Under the pieces are notes generated by a model. It saw nothing but the letters and a program-made list of their open reading frames with translations. It did no database searches and was not told the origin of the DNA. Positions 36,501 through 45,400 of a stretch of 64,000 bases of DNA are shown here, one piece after another. Both the position numbers and the translations under genes were made by a program. This DNA is from Nilaparvata lugens (taxonomy: Eukaryota > Arthropoda > Insecta > Hemiptera > Delphacidae). The DNA lies in the NCBI RefSeq assembly GCF_014356525.2, contig NC_052506.1, positions 20,239,916-20,303,915 of the forward strand, written 5' to 3'. Every line of letters begins with the position of its first letter. Positions within the stretch are counted from its first letter, which is position 1.

Positions 36501-39500
36501 TGATGAGGCAAAGTTTGCGAGACAATAACTAAATATAAGTTGACTAAAACACCATAAACAACAATACAAGATAGTAAAGGGTCAAATATAGAGGAATGAA
36601 AATCTTTCAGTAATTTGTCACCTCACTACTGATAGAGAAGATGAAAAGATAAAGGCCCAGTTGCACAAGAGTCTGTTAAATTTTAATGCTGCTGATTGAA
36701 TAACCAATCAAAAAAGTACTATTTTCAAAGAATATTCTCTGATGGTTCTCGTAGAATTTAATATGTTTAATATTATGCATTCAATATTAATTTATAAATG
36801 TTAATAGATTTAAGACTTTTGTGCTACTGGTCCAAAGAGTTGGAAATGTAATTGTAGAAAAATCTTGAGATCTGACGGATCGATTTGTAATTTCGTCGTT
36901 GAGACAAAAGTACAACTTTAGGCTATATTGAAGTTTTATAAAGTTACCTGTCTTTTACGTTGCAAAAATTTGATGGCACATTCGAATGTCTTGTACTTTG
37001 AACCAAATTCTTCATACCAATCATGCACAGTTTTTAAAGCTAATTTTTGCAATCGTTCAGCAGCTTTTCGAGGTAGTGGAAGGGGTTTCTTGGATTCAAT
37101 TTCGGTTGTCAGCTCCAAAATATTTTGTAAATTGTGAACTACCAGTTCTCGGAAAACCAGAGACCTCCTGAGAAACAATAATTAAACAGTACAAATTTAA
37201 ATAATAGTTTTATATGATCAGAGCAAAATATTTACTCTACAAAATTCTGTTCAAGTTATAACAGTTGGAATGTCAGAGCTTCAATAACTTTAGGAATAAT
37301 TAAACTCCAGTTGATAGAGACGAGGCTTAAATTTCCAGAATAAAGCTATCAGCTCGCACGATAGGGCTGTGATCTGCTATCTTTTGATCCATAATGATAT
37401 GTATAATAAGTTCTTAGCATTGCCAAATCAAATTTAGGCTAACCAAGAAAACTTAAAGTTACTGAATTGTATACGCTTATTCTGGTGTGATGTGAGGAAC
37501 AACTTTGGTTTCTACAATGCTAATCATATTTATAAATTTAACATTTATTCTGGACTGATTCCAGTTGAGACTGAACAGTCGATCAGTGTGTGGAACTTCA
37601 TTTCTCATTGAATTATGATAAAGCATAAAGATTGTTGATTATGATAGATTAATTTTTTACTTACCTACAGAATTCATCGATTAATTGGAATGCGCTGTAT
37701 CGAATTTCTGAATGATTTTGAGTTAACTCCCTCGAAATACATTTGTAAGCAAAATTCAAATGATCGTTTGATTTTCTAGAAACAAGAATGTTCAAATAAT
37801 AGAATTGTTAATAGAAATGTTACCTTATTATTGACATTATCTAAAGTATTACACTATGTGTAGATACTTCTACTGAAATATATACTTGGATAGCCAATTT
37901 ATTTATTCCAAGAGAACAGGGAAAAGCTCACAGACAAACTCCATTACGAACCTTAATGACATATATGATAGTATAACATTACAATTAACATACAAAAAAA
38001 AACAAAAGAAAATAATATCGAACTTCATAAAAAATTCACGATTCAGTATAACTAATAAGATTAGAAGAGAAAGATACATATAGAAAGAAGAAACATTTGA
38101 AAAAAAGAGAGTTAGTACAGCTCAAAAATAATATTTTATTCATCAATTGAGCAGCATGATTTTTCACAAGATTTTTTGAATGTATTGTAGCGGTCAAGGA
38201 ATGGGTAGGAATTGAAATGGTGACCGGTTCTGACAAACGGTATTTGAAATAGCATATTAAGACTTTGTCTAATGCATGGAACATGAAAATTTAACAAATT
38301 TATGAAATCTGGCATGAATAGATTATTATTTAGAATTTCATATAATAACATTAATGCTCTAATGGATCTGGTTTTCAATTTTTGGACTTTAAATGTTAGT
38401 GCTCAAAGCCAGACCTTACTGGTTAGATCGCGTCAAGTATTTTAATACTAGAAAATATAATAAATAAAATGTAAGCACATTCCAGGAAAGTTATAATCTC
38501 ACTGATATAAGCTCCTTTCAATGAGCCACCTTGGCAATGAGTTCTCACCGAGTACTCCCCAACTAAGTTCGGCAGGGATTCACAAAGCAAACACTGGAAA
38601 ACTGTCCTTCACTCTTGAAAATCAATAGCGCGGCAAATCCAAGTTAACTCTCCATCGAGTTCCGTGCAAATGCACCTCCTCTCTTCTAGTAAATGAGCAG
38701 AAGTTCTATATGATATTAGATTTCAAATAATAATAATTTCTCTGGATGTTGGACGACACATCCAGAGGAGTTTATACATAAATTCAGGAACATTAGATAT
38801 TATTTTTCATACATTTTCAATAATATAACAATATTCATGGTTTACAAAATGATACCTCACTATAATAAATGTGTCGAAGTTATCATCAAATTATGTTGCA
38901 GCAATGACAGTATGATTGTAGGCCAACAGTTTTATTGATACCAAATCGCTGTAATCATACATCTTTTGAATCATAATTACTGAATGTCTTTACACGAAGT
39001 GTCTTTTTCTAAAGCAGGAGTATGATGTTATGCAAATCAAGATGCCATACTGAATGAAGCTGGCAAATACTGCATGGTACAGCATTAGCAGGCGTATATT
39101 TCAATAATTATATTCATACAAATGCTTAAACATATGCATTAATGAGACCCTAAGCTTTTTGGCAATAAATTCCTGTGTTAAATTGCGGTAATTCAGCTAC
39201 GATGCGGGGGTATTGATACTGGAGGTGCTATGTAGTGATCAGTAGTAATACTTGTAAATCACTTTAATTAAAATCAAATTTAGTTAGCCCTTCTGCTGCT
39301 AACGATAAGCAAAAGCTGTTACATGCATTCTTGCAGAAATCAATAGAAATAGGCTATAGCGGAACGAAGAAATAAATTTTATTTATTATGTGTATTGTAG
39401 GTACTTGAGTATTAAACGGAGGCCACTATTACGAAACGCGCCGCGGCACTTATAGAAGGTTAAATTAAGGTTTCGGATAATATAGAAGGTTATTATAGAA

Positions 39501-39857
39501 GGTTTCGGATTAATTCTAAACTTCACCTGTTAATCTATTAAAGTGTGTTCTTTCCAATTATGTAGTTATTTATGGTATCCCGTACGAAATATTTCTGTAG
39601 GTTAGGTGGCCTCCGTTTAATACTCAAGTACCGTATTGTAATTAGAGCATTATAAATTATTGAAAATGTAGTAACTATTAATGAACTACTCACTTGCATA
39701 TACTCTTCAACTCTTTAAATTGGCTTGCATTCAAGGTAGTTTCTCCAGAATGAGTGAGTTCTTTTATTAGAAATTTGGCGTGTTTTGATAAATCATCAAA
39801 GCACTGAAATTCATCTGAGCCATCTTTGACAGTCTTCTTTCTTCGCTTTTGAGACAT
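17739..39857 (-). CDS. UVSSA: UV-stimulated scaffold protein A, 12 coding exons, 707 aa
   Basis: Coding exons in order: 39694-39857, 37665-37775, 36948-37167, 36207-36327, 35064-35342, 31590-31715, 29552-29808, 28223-28497, 24657-24846, 20344-20493, 18773-18906, 17739-17835. All have AG acceptors and GT donors, and phases agree throughout. UVSSA recruits TFIIH to RNA polymerase II stalled at DNA damage and stabilises CSB through USP7. Residues 1-165 resemble the N-terminal VHS-like domain (KELKSICK, SEIRYSAFQLIDEF, RELVVHNLQ). The C-terminal DUF2043 domain holds GEFEPILRSCRYPL, a C-x9-C-x7-C-P-F-H zinc-type cluster and CPFHGPIVPRDELG. The very end FGDQFNYMYE matches the family's FSNQFNYAL-like tail. 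Human UVSSA is 709 aa. The coding start follows a splice acceptor at 39938, so a 5' non-coding exon exists upstream. Confidence 0.95.
18907..20343. other. UVSSA intron 10, no recognisable element
   Basis: It is AT-rich with a pyrimidine-rich tract near 19360-19420. The short ORFs are not supported by splice context or similarity. Confidence 0.5.
20793..21068. mobile_element. Palindromic MITE in UVSSA intron 9
   Basis: Inverted ends CCATTCACTATCCGA (about 20796-20810) and TCGGATAGTGAATG (about 21052-21066). The interior is richer in GC and contains repeated GTTGGA/TCCAAC words in both orientations. Confidence 0.65.
21266..22427. mobile_element. Long-hairpin palindromic element, TAGTCCAGTCA family, copy 2
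   Basis: TAGTCCAGTCA at 21266 and TGACTGGACTA ending at 22427 match copy 1 at 3847-4770 in ends and in most of both arms. The insert around 21560-21840 has no counterpart in copy 1 and includes a stretch not found elsewhere in the window. It lies in intron 9 of UVSSA. Confidence 0.78.
22428..22650. repeat. Repeat segment shared with 4771-5050
   Basis: Near-identical to the sequence right of the first hairpin copy, ending at ATTTATTACACCA where the LINE fragment begins. Confidence 0.65.
22655..24635 (+). mobile_element. 5'-truncated LINE in UVSSA intron 9, antisense to the gene
   Basis: It carries the second half of a Jockey/R1-like ORF2: YRPISLLPVMSKLFEK (22805-), ISKAFDTVNHSLLFRK (22958-), GVPQGSVLGPILS, AFADDTAL, then a C-terminal region to 24113. 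It ends in a 3' UTR and a CTTAAA repeat tail at 24620-24635. The frame is broken by an internal deletion near 22935, between GFREN and DISKAF, and by one lost base near 23480 (KYWVF where KYLGLSLDE is expected). The 3' end lies about 20 bp from the exon 9 donor of UVSSA. Confidence 0.85.
22760..24113 (+). pseudogene. Reverse transcriptase remnant of the intronic LINE
   Basis: Three overlapping open segments (22760-22945, 22936-23502, 23475-24113) are pieces of one ORF2. The catalytic FADDT box is present. The endonuclease and the RT fingers are missing through 5' truncation. It is not a functional host gene. Confidence 0.82.
25730..26270. mobile_element. Segment nested in copy A, with ACGTGACAACG / CGTTGTCACGT ends
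   Basis: Copy B lacks this stretch, so it is an insertion. Its left end has GACGTGACAACGTC and its right part TCGTTGTCACGT, an inverted pair. It contains a GC-rich, Arg/Ser-coding-looking block (25790-25985) and a local tandem duplication of AAGTGAATAGGTTATGTTG. Confidence 0.55.
26627..26704. repeat. (CA)n microsatellite
   Basis: Runs of CA dinucleotides with single-base interruptions. At the same site of copy B the array is GC/GT-rich (33605-33640). Confidence 0.95.
26869..27481. mobile_element. Non-autonomous hAT-type element with 8-bp target duplication
   Basis: The ends CAGTGGCGTAGCC and TACGCCACTG are inverted. TCCCCTAT flanks it directly on both sides (26861-26868 and 27482-27489), an 8-bp duplication typical of hAT transposition. 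The interior has G runs near both ends and a 60-codon open stretch without recognisable domain. No transposase is present. Confidence 0.85.
27559..28164. mobile_element. Long-TIR palindromic MITE (TA target sites), copy 2
   Basis: TAAGCCTAGTCAAAGGCTAAA at the left and the inverse AGCCTTTGTACAGCCTTA at the right, with the same internal words as 8050-8656 (GACAGAACATTTCAAATTCG and its inverse). It lies in intron 8 of UVSSA, only about 60 bp from exon 8. Confidence 0.8.
28900..29165 (+). mobile_element. tRNA-derived SINE
   Basis: The head contains a box A-like GTAGGCGAGTGGTTTAGAAC and a box B-like GGGTTTGATTCCC, with a good T-stem (CCGGG/CCCGG) and an anticodon-like stem GCTTTAT/ATAAAGC. The two halves of the acceptor stem do not pair, so it is not a functional tRNA. 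A body of about 190 bp follows. It lies in intron 7 of UVSSA, antisense to the gene. Confidence 0.65.
30427..30548. repeat. Compound (AAT)n-(CAT)n microsatellite
   Basis: About 75 bases of ATA/AAT triplets run into about 45 bases of CAT triplets. The ORF across it (poly-Asn/poly-Ile) is meaningless. Confidence 0.97.
32193..32495 (-). pseudogene. LINE ORF2 C-terminal remnant in UVSSA intron 5
   Basis: The minus-strand frame reads HSYNTRYA, TRSFSITNCFYISHILFRN and FKWHLKNWLF, the typical 'HSYNTR...NxLP...FK..LK.WL' ending of Jockey/CR1-type ORF2. There is no RT core nearby. Confidence 0.6.
33108..33478. mobile_element. Palindromic MITE, GGGCC...GGCCC ends
   Basis: ACGGGCCAGCC then TTTCCGAGCTGGGGATTT at the left pairs with AATCCCAAGCTCGGAAACCG and GGCCC at the right. 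The inner arms share CAGCTGGAGCCAGAAAATTG and its inverse. It sits directly beside copy B of the 1.4-kb repeat. Confidence 0.7.
33482..34916 (-). mobile_element. 1.4-kb repeat, copy B, inverted relative to copy A
   Basis: It mirrors 25413-26841 from TTTTTACTTTCCTTGCCC to TGTGTGAGTGCGCCACACCA. It lacks the 25730-26270 insert of copy A and instead carries a nested element at about 34112-34768. It lies in intron 5 of UVSSA. Confidence 0.75.
34112..34768. mobile_element. Non-autonomous repeat with GCTCGCTTCGCTCGCC head and TATATATAGAT tail, copy 1
   Basis: The head contains GCTCGCTTCGCTCGCCATAT and, 180 bases on, its inverse ATATGGCGAGCGAAGCGAGC, forming a strong hairpin. The 3' end is GAGTGAGTGAGTGCC then TTTTATATATATAGAT. 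Copy 2 is at 48702-49374 with over 95% identity by eye. Class not determined. Confidence 0.75.
35476..35657. mobile_element. Short palindromic MITE, TAAAGCTGCGTTTACACC family, copy 1
   Basis: TAAAGCTGCGTTTACACCAA and the inverse TTGGTGTAAACGCGGCTTTA bound the element, with ATTAACAAAATGTT arms inside. The relative at 50254-50443 shares ends and middle (ATCATACACATGATGA). Confidence 0.8.
36653..36832. mobile_element. Short palindromic MITE, GGTTGCAC family, copy 2
   Basis: GGCCCAGTTGCACAAGAGT at the left and ACTTTTGTGCTACTGGTCC at the right, with inverted inner arms. It is in intron 3 of UVSSA. Confidence 0.65.
38036..38420 (-). pseudogene. LINE ORF2 C-terminal remnant in UVSSA intron 1
   Basis: Minus-strand reading gives TRSIRALMLLYEILNN, NFHVP and FQIPFVRTGHHFNSYPF, the region after the RT in Jockey-like ORF2 proteins. 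Two frames overlap (38136-38378 and 38036-38284), indicating decay or a lost base. Confidence 0.6.
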
Positions 39858-39937
39858 TGAGTAGTTATTTCAGTACTCAGTAAAATATAGTCTTTGGTCT
39901 ACCCAATTTATTGCACTTTACATATTGATTCCATTAG

Positions 39938-40625
39938 CTGAAACAAATAAATATAAGTTATAATTCTCTTAAAAAGGAAATAGCAACAATAAGTATTAAA
40001 TATGTTATTAAGAGTTATGTAATAACTATCAATGATAATAATTTAGGTTAAGTTACATAGTTTACCAAAGTTGAGTCGAATAATAAATATTCAACATTTT
40101 ACTAATCTATGAATGACACAAAAAATACTTATTAGAAATTGCAAAAAATTAAGATAGTGCAAGCCGTAAAAAGTTAAAAATAAAATATTTATATTTAAAA
40201 CTGTAACCTCAATCTCAGCCTTGTCACTTGTACCTTGGATGCAATGGTTTACAACGAACAAAAATTAATAAAGATTATTTAGTGATTTTGGGAGCTTACA
40301 GAAAAAATGCTGTTGAATAATTGAGAAATTTAACAAATAAAAATAGGATATTACGTCAGTTCCAAAACTTAAAATAATAAACAAACGGCGACCGTCATGA
40401 TCTTGAGCTCCATTATCTGTCAATTTATCAACGCCATTTGGATAAAATCACGAAGCACGGAGTAAAGTGATTTAAACTTTTTGATTTGTTTTACATTTGT
40501 AATCTAATAAAAAATAATATTCATTTTATTTTTACTATAATTTCTATTGATTTGACTGAGATTAGCTCAATTTCAAGGTTTTTATTATTCGGCTTTCTAT
40601 TATCATAAAGGCATGAGTGCTGCCT
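39938..40625. other. UVSSA 5' UTR intron and probable upstream exon
   Basis: In minus sense, TTTATTTGTTTCAG ends at 39938, a good acceptor just before the start-codon exon. A possible donor (TTTTCTGTAAGC) lies near 40290-40300. A UVSSA first exon at about 40300-40450 is therefore plausible. These positions are inferences. Confidence 0.4.
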
Positions 40626-40638
40626 GTTGCCTAGCAAC
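40626..40638. promoter_or_regulatory. X-box (RFX-factor binding motif)
   Basis: GTTGCCTAGCAAC is a perfect 13-bp palindrome with the X-box pattern (GTTGCC, short spacer, GCAAC). RFX factors bind such sites upstream of ciliary genes across animals. It lies between the head-to-head UVSSA and IFT46 genes, and IFT46 is a classic type of RFX target. Confidence 0.75.
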
Positions 40639-40967
40639 CAAAATGTAAACAAATAACCTAACTGTAGTCTGTACCTAACCTAGCCTAGCGACGTGTTTCG
40701 TGCTAAAAAATTTATGCCTAAAACATTATAGAAGTTTATTTTTGTTGTATAATTGGTGATTACTTACTTACTTGAATACTCGATTTGTAATCATTCTAAT
40801 AACTTACCATCCGTTAATGTAAGTCTATATAAATTATAGAGATAATTGAAAACAGGATTTTTAAATAGATACCTGTACCCTCCTACCTATAGGCTAAGAA
40901 ATCTTTTCAAGTTCTTTACTCATGTGAGTTGATATAAGCTGAGATTTCTACGGTACCGGTAAGTTAA

Positions 40968-41420
40968 TTATTCATAAATTTTATTCATTTTCAGTAATTG
41001 CTGTTTTGATTCCGTAATTAATATGAGAATTAAAAATATAAATTTTTTAGGAACTCCCTCTGAGAATGGAAATGGGGTTTTCTGGAGAAAAGCCCTCAGT
41101 CTCCTCTTAAAAAATATCTTAGGCATATTGCTGGCTGAAACTGGTAGCTTGTCCAAAATTCTAGCTGGCTGGTAGATAAGGCTGCTGTGGGTTGTCCCCA
41201 ATCTATATGGCAGATCCAGCCTCTGCCTGTTTCTGGTGCCATAGCAATGCCCATCACCCTTGATAGGCAAAGTGTAGACACTGTGAAAGGCCTTTTCTTA
41301 CCTGTCACGTAAATGAAAATATTGAAAACAGTGAGAATTCTCTCACTCACAAAGAGAGGCCTACAAGCTTCTAAAAAGTCTGCCCCACAATGTATCTATA
41401 CCGAAGGAATCCGATGTGGA
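40968..41420 (-). pseudogene. LINE ORF2 C-terminal remnant, minus strand
   Basis: Minus-strand segments read CRPLFVSERILTVFNIFIYV and then GTRNRQRLDLPYRLG and PARILDKLPVSASN. The two pieces are in different frames. It lies in the probable first intron of IFT46. Confidence 0.6.
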
Positions 41421-41589
41421 ATTATTATCAGGTCTTTCTCCACCAACAAAGCGGACTGATTTCTTTTGAATGAGCTAGACATAACTTATAATAAGCTCAA
41501 CCCTTCCAACAAGAGAACATATAAAACACACCTTATCTGAAGTATTTGATACATCTTTGACGATTGGATCACCCGCCATTTGAAAAAAA

Positions 41590-42155
41590 TCTTATTTTGA
41601 TTCCGCATGCTGAGAAGTCATGTTTCCCAGGAGTACCTTGTAACAGCATACCACGGTCTCTTCCACAGCCATACCAACTATGGTATTGTGCTATGGGGTC
41701 ATGCAGGGGGCTGCAGAAGGATTCTGCTCCTGCAGAAAAAGGTTCTCCGGATCATCACTGCTTCTCATCGCCTTGAAAATTGTGCGCCGATCTTTAGCAG
41801 ACTGAAGTTTATGACAGTCAACAGTCAGTATCTGTTCAGCTCCCTGTCACTGTTGAGAAGAGGACAGCACACCTATCTTCGAAGCGGACAAGTGCATGAT
41901 CACAACACAAGACAACGGGTTGACATTGATCTACCTCATGTAAGACTCATACGGTTACACAGTAGTTTTCCTGTCAGTGCGCTAAAAATATTCAACAGGA
42001 TGCCAGTGAGTCTCCGTGTGAAGGAAATGAAGATATTTGAGAGGGTGCTTCGGGCAAAGCTTGTGAACCTGCCGATCTACTCCCTGAATGAGGAGGCAAT
42101 ACAGAGCTTTTTAAGTTCACTTCAACTGCCACCCATCTCAATCTTGTGTTTTTAA
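41590..42155 (+). pseudogene. LINE ORF2 C-terminal remnant, plus strand
   Basis: It reads AYHGLFHSHTNYGIVLWGHA, LLQKKVLRIITAS, then HNTRQRVDIDLP and FPVSALKIFNRMPVSLR to a stop at 42153-42155. These are the thumb and C-terminal features of Jockey-like ORF2. It is head-to-head with the preceding fragment. Confidence 0.7.
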
Positions 42156-42400
42156 GTTTGACCTAATGACACAATCTATCCAGCAAGTGCTGGTCATGGA
42201 TGGAGAAAACTGAATTACTGAATGTCCTTATTCTAGTACCTATAATATATATCAATGTCCAGCTAATAAAGTGTAGCATGAGATTCATTGTAAAATACAT
42301 ATATGTTTGCTACATTAAAATGAAAATTAATTGACTTGAAACAAGAAAGTAGAATATTATAGTAATAAATTTAAATTATTACTATTGTTTTTTTCAGAAA

Positions 42401-45400
42401 ATGTACGACGAAAGTATAGATGTAAGCAATGCAGAAGAAGTTCGAAGTCCGACGCCAGAAAGTTTGGACAGCAATTTTGACAAAAAGCATGATGATAACA
42501 ATGAGGCGCTATTGAGTAAGGACAGAGCAAAGGTGGGTTCATTGGAGATTATTAGAGCAATCTATTTTCCATTTCTTCATTGAAAAAACGGGATGGAAGT
42601 CATTGTTACATTCGAAACGATGAAAAAATTGTGAAAAACTAAACAATATTCATGAATATCTGATTTCAAAAGATTTACTTTAGACATAAGTACAAAGAAA
42701 AGTTTACATTTGAAATTACAGGATATAATTTCATAGACATAAGCCTTAGTTGGAGGGGATGAATACAATAAAAGAATATATCTAGAAAAATTTCAATGAG
42801 AAATTGTTGTTCATCATCATGTTTATTCAAGGCTGAATGGTAGAGAAGAATCTTAACTCCGCCTAGTGAAGAAAATTTCATTTTCATTCTCATTACTCCA
42901 ATGCCAAGCAATATCCTATTACTCAACAAACGGTACCAACAAACGTTTATAATAGAAAATATCACAACCTGAGGAACAGCAGATCAGGACTTGAATCCCC
43001 AATTACTTTTAGAAATTCATTCATAGAATAAAAATTCAAATGCCTAAAACAAAAATTCTTTTAGATCTTTATGATCAATGTCTTGTTGAATCATAATTAA
43101 CGTAAACAAAATAATTTATTGCATTTTTTTGTTGTGAATGATTGAAGGTGGCAATGACCCGGCCCCTGTCAGCTGTGAGCCGAGGTGGTGAGAGGGGAGG
43201 ACGGCGCACCACCGATCTTGACTCGGATCTGTCTCACTCTGAGGATGATGACGACGATGACGATGATGAGGATGATGATGACGTCAGAGTACCCATTTTT
43301 GAAGGGTAATAGAATTCCCACTACAAAATCAACTTTTCTTTTGATATGCCTCTACCATTCTTACTGTAGCTCACTTATTTCTCTACCATACCGTATACTA
43401 GTTTAGTTACAAAATTGAGCCGATTAATCACACTAATAATAGAGTTTAGTCCTTCAGCTTGAAACATTTCTTATCAATTTAGAGAAATTCCAACGGCCCC
43501 TTCTTTGCTGAGGTTTGTGCCTACAATAGTCCAGAGCTTGCAAGCTGCTTTTAGGAGTAATAATGAATGATGGCGGTTATTTAAATCTTTAGGTATAAGC
43601 ATTATCACAATGCTATTAATCAGCTTAGTCCTCAGTTCTTTGCAAACAAATCATTCAAATTCATTGAGGCTTTCAATAATAGATTTTTTTATTTTTCAGA
43701 ACTTATGATCCTCGAGAGTATGAACATTTGGCCGTATCGGCAGACGTGAAAGACGTGTTCAAATTTATTACTTGGTGAGTATTTTTAATGATATTTTCTT
43801 AACGTAGTAATATTGATATTTTTCAATTTGATGGTCTTAAGTTTAAAATGTATTTGTATTACTCAAAATTCAATTTGGTGGCAGCACTGATGGCTGATTT
43901 GAGTGGGACTGATGGAATTAGGGTCCACACAGTTTTTAAGTTTTCAAGTAGATAGTTGATGAATTAAAGTGATATGTGTTCTACAACCGTTATTAATACA
44001 CACTTATTTGTTATCATCGTTGATGATGGAAAATTTAATAATTGTCATACTAAACTTTCATATAATTCATCAAACATTAGCCTATCTCATTCATTAATGC
44101 AATTATACACAATCCGCCAAAAAGATTGGGGAGGGAATAACAGTCATGAAAACATTATATAGAACGAGGTACCAATTGAATTATACTACCATTTAAGAAC
44201 CACAAGTCAAGAATTGGTACTCGATTTGCAATTCTATTCCCTGACAGCTACACACCACAGAGTAGAAATATAGTAGCCTGAAAGCTGAAGCCTTTTGTGC
44301 AAGACTTCGAACGTTCATATAATACAACAAACATTATTAACATTCATACTTTACAACAAACTTACATTCTTATAATACAACAAACATAAGTTTTTATTGA
44401 TTCGATAATGAACAATCAAACAAGATGAATATGGAGGGAACAACAGGCTTAATAAACTTTATATAAATCAAGCCACCCAATTCAATCCCAGAACCATGAG
44501 TCTATAGTGAGGTCCACGTTATAATGGCAGAGGAGAAAGATGTTTCCGTTCATCTGTCTGTCTTGTATATAATACAGCTGATACAGGTTTATTGCTGAAA
44601 TATTTACTGTTCATTCTTGTTTAAAATAATAAATTATATTTTATTAAGCAATAAATTATATTTTTCAATAATTTCATGATGAATTTTCATAAATAAGATG
44701 AAATATTTTGTTTATTAATTATATATTGTTAAAAAACGATCTGACAACAGAGCAGAACGAGAAAGAGATAGCGCTATCCGCTTTGTTGAATGATAGAAAA
44801 TGATTGCAATACCATTGCTAATCAAACACTGCCATTATAACGTGGACCTCACTATATAATTGATATTCAATTTGCACTTCCTACCCCCTATAGCTGAACA
44901 TTATATAAACCCAGTCAAACAATCCAATTCCAGAACCATGAGTAAGTGTGTGATTATATTTAATACGTGTGCAAGTGTACGACGAATCATGCATTAGCCG
45001 AAAAACAAAAGTTCCAATGAATCACGTTGTGACTTGCATGTAGCTGCTCACACTGAACGCAACAAGCAATTGCAAGCGTTCAGTGTGAGTGTTCCTATTG
45101 CTCTTTCCAGATTTTATTTCTCATCTCCACGCTTGGTTATGCATAACCAAGCTTGCACTTGCACATATACGCATTCAATTTGATCACACACTATAGAATT
45201 GATATTGAATCTGAATTCCTATCCCCCGACAGCTACACACCACAGAACGTGGAACTAGAGTACAAGCTGAAGCCGTTTGTTCCGGACTTCATCCCGGCGG
45301 TGGGCGACATAGACGCGTTCATCAAAGTGAGCCGGCCGGATGGCGTGGGAGGCGACGATGTCGGTCTACGCGTATTGGACGAGCCCTGCGCCAATCAGAG

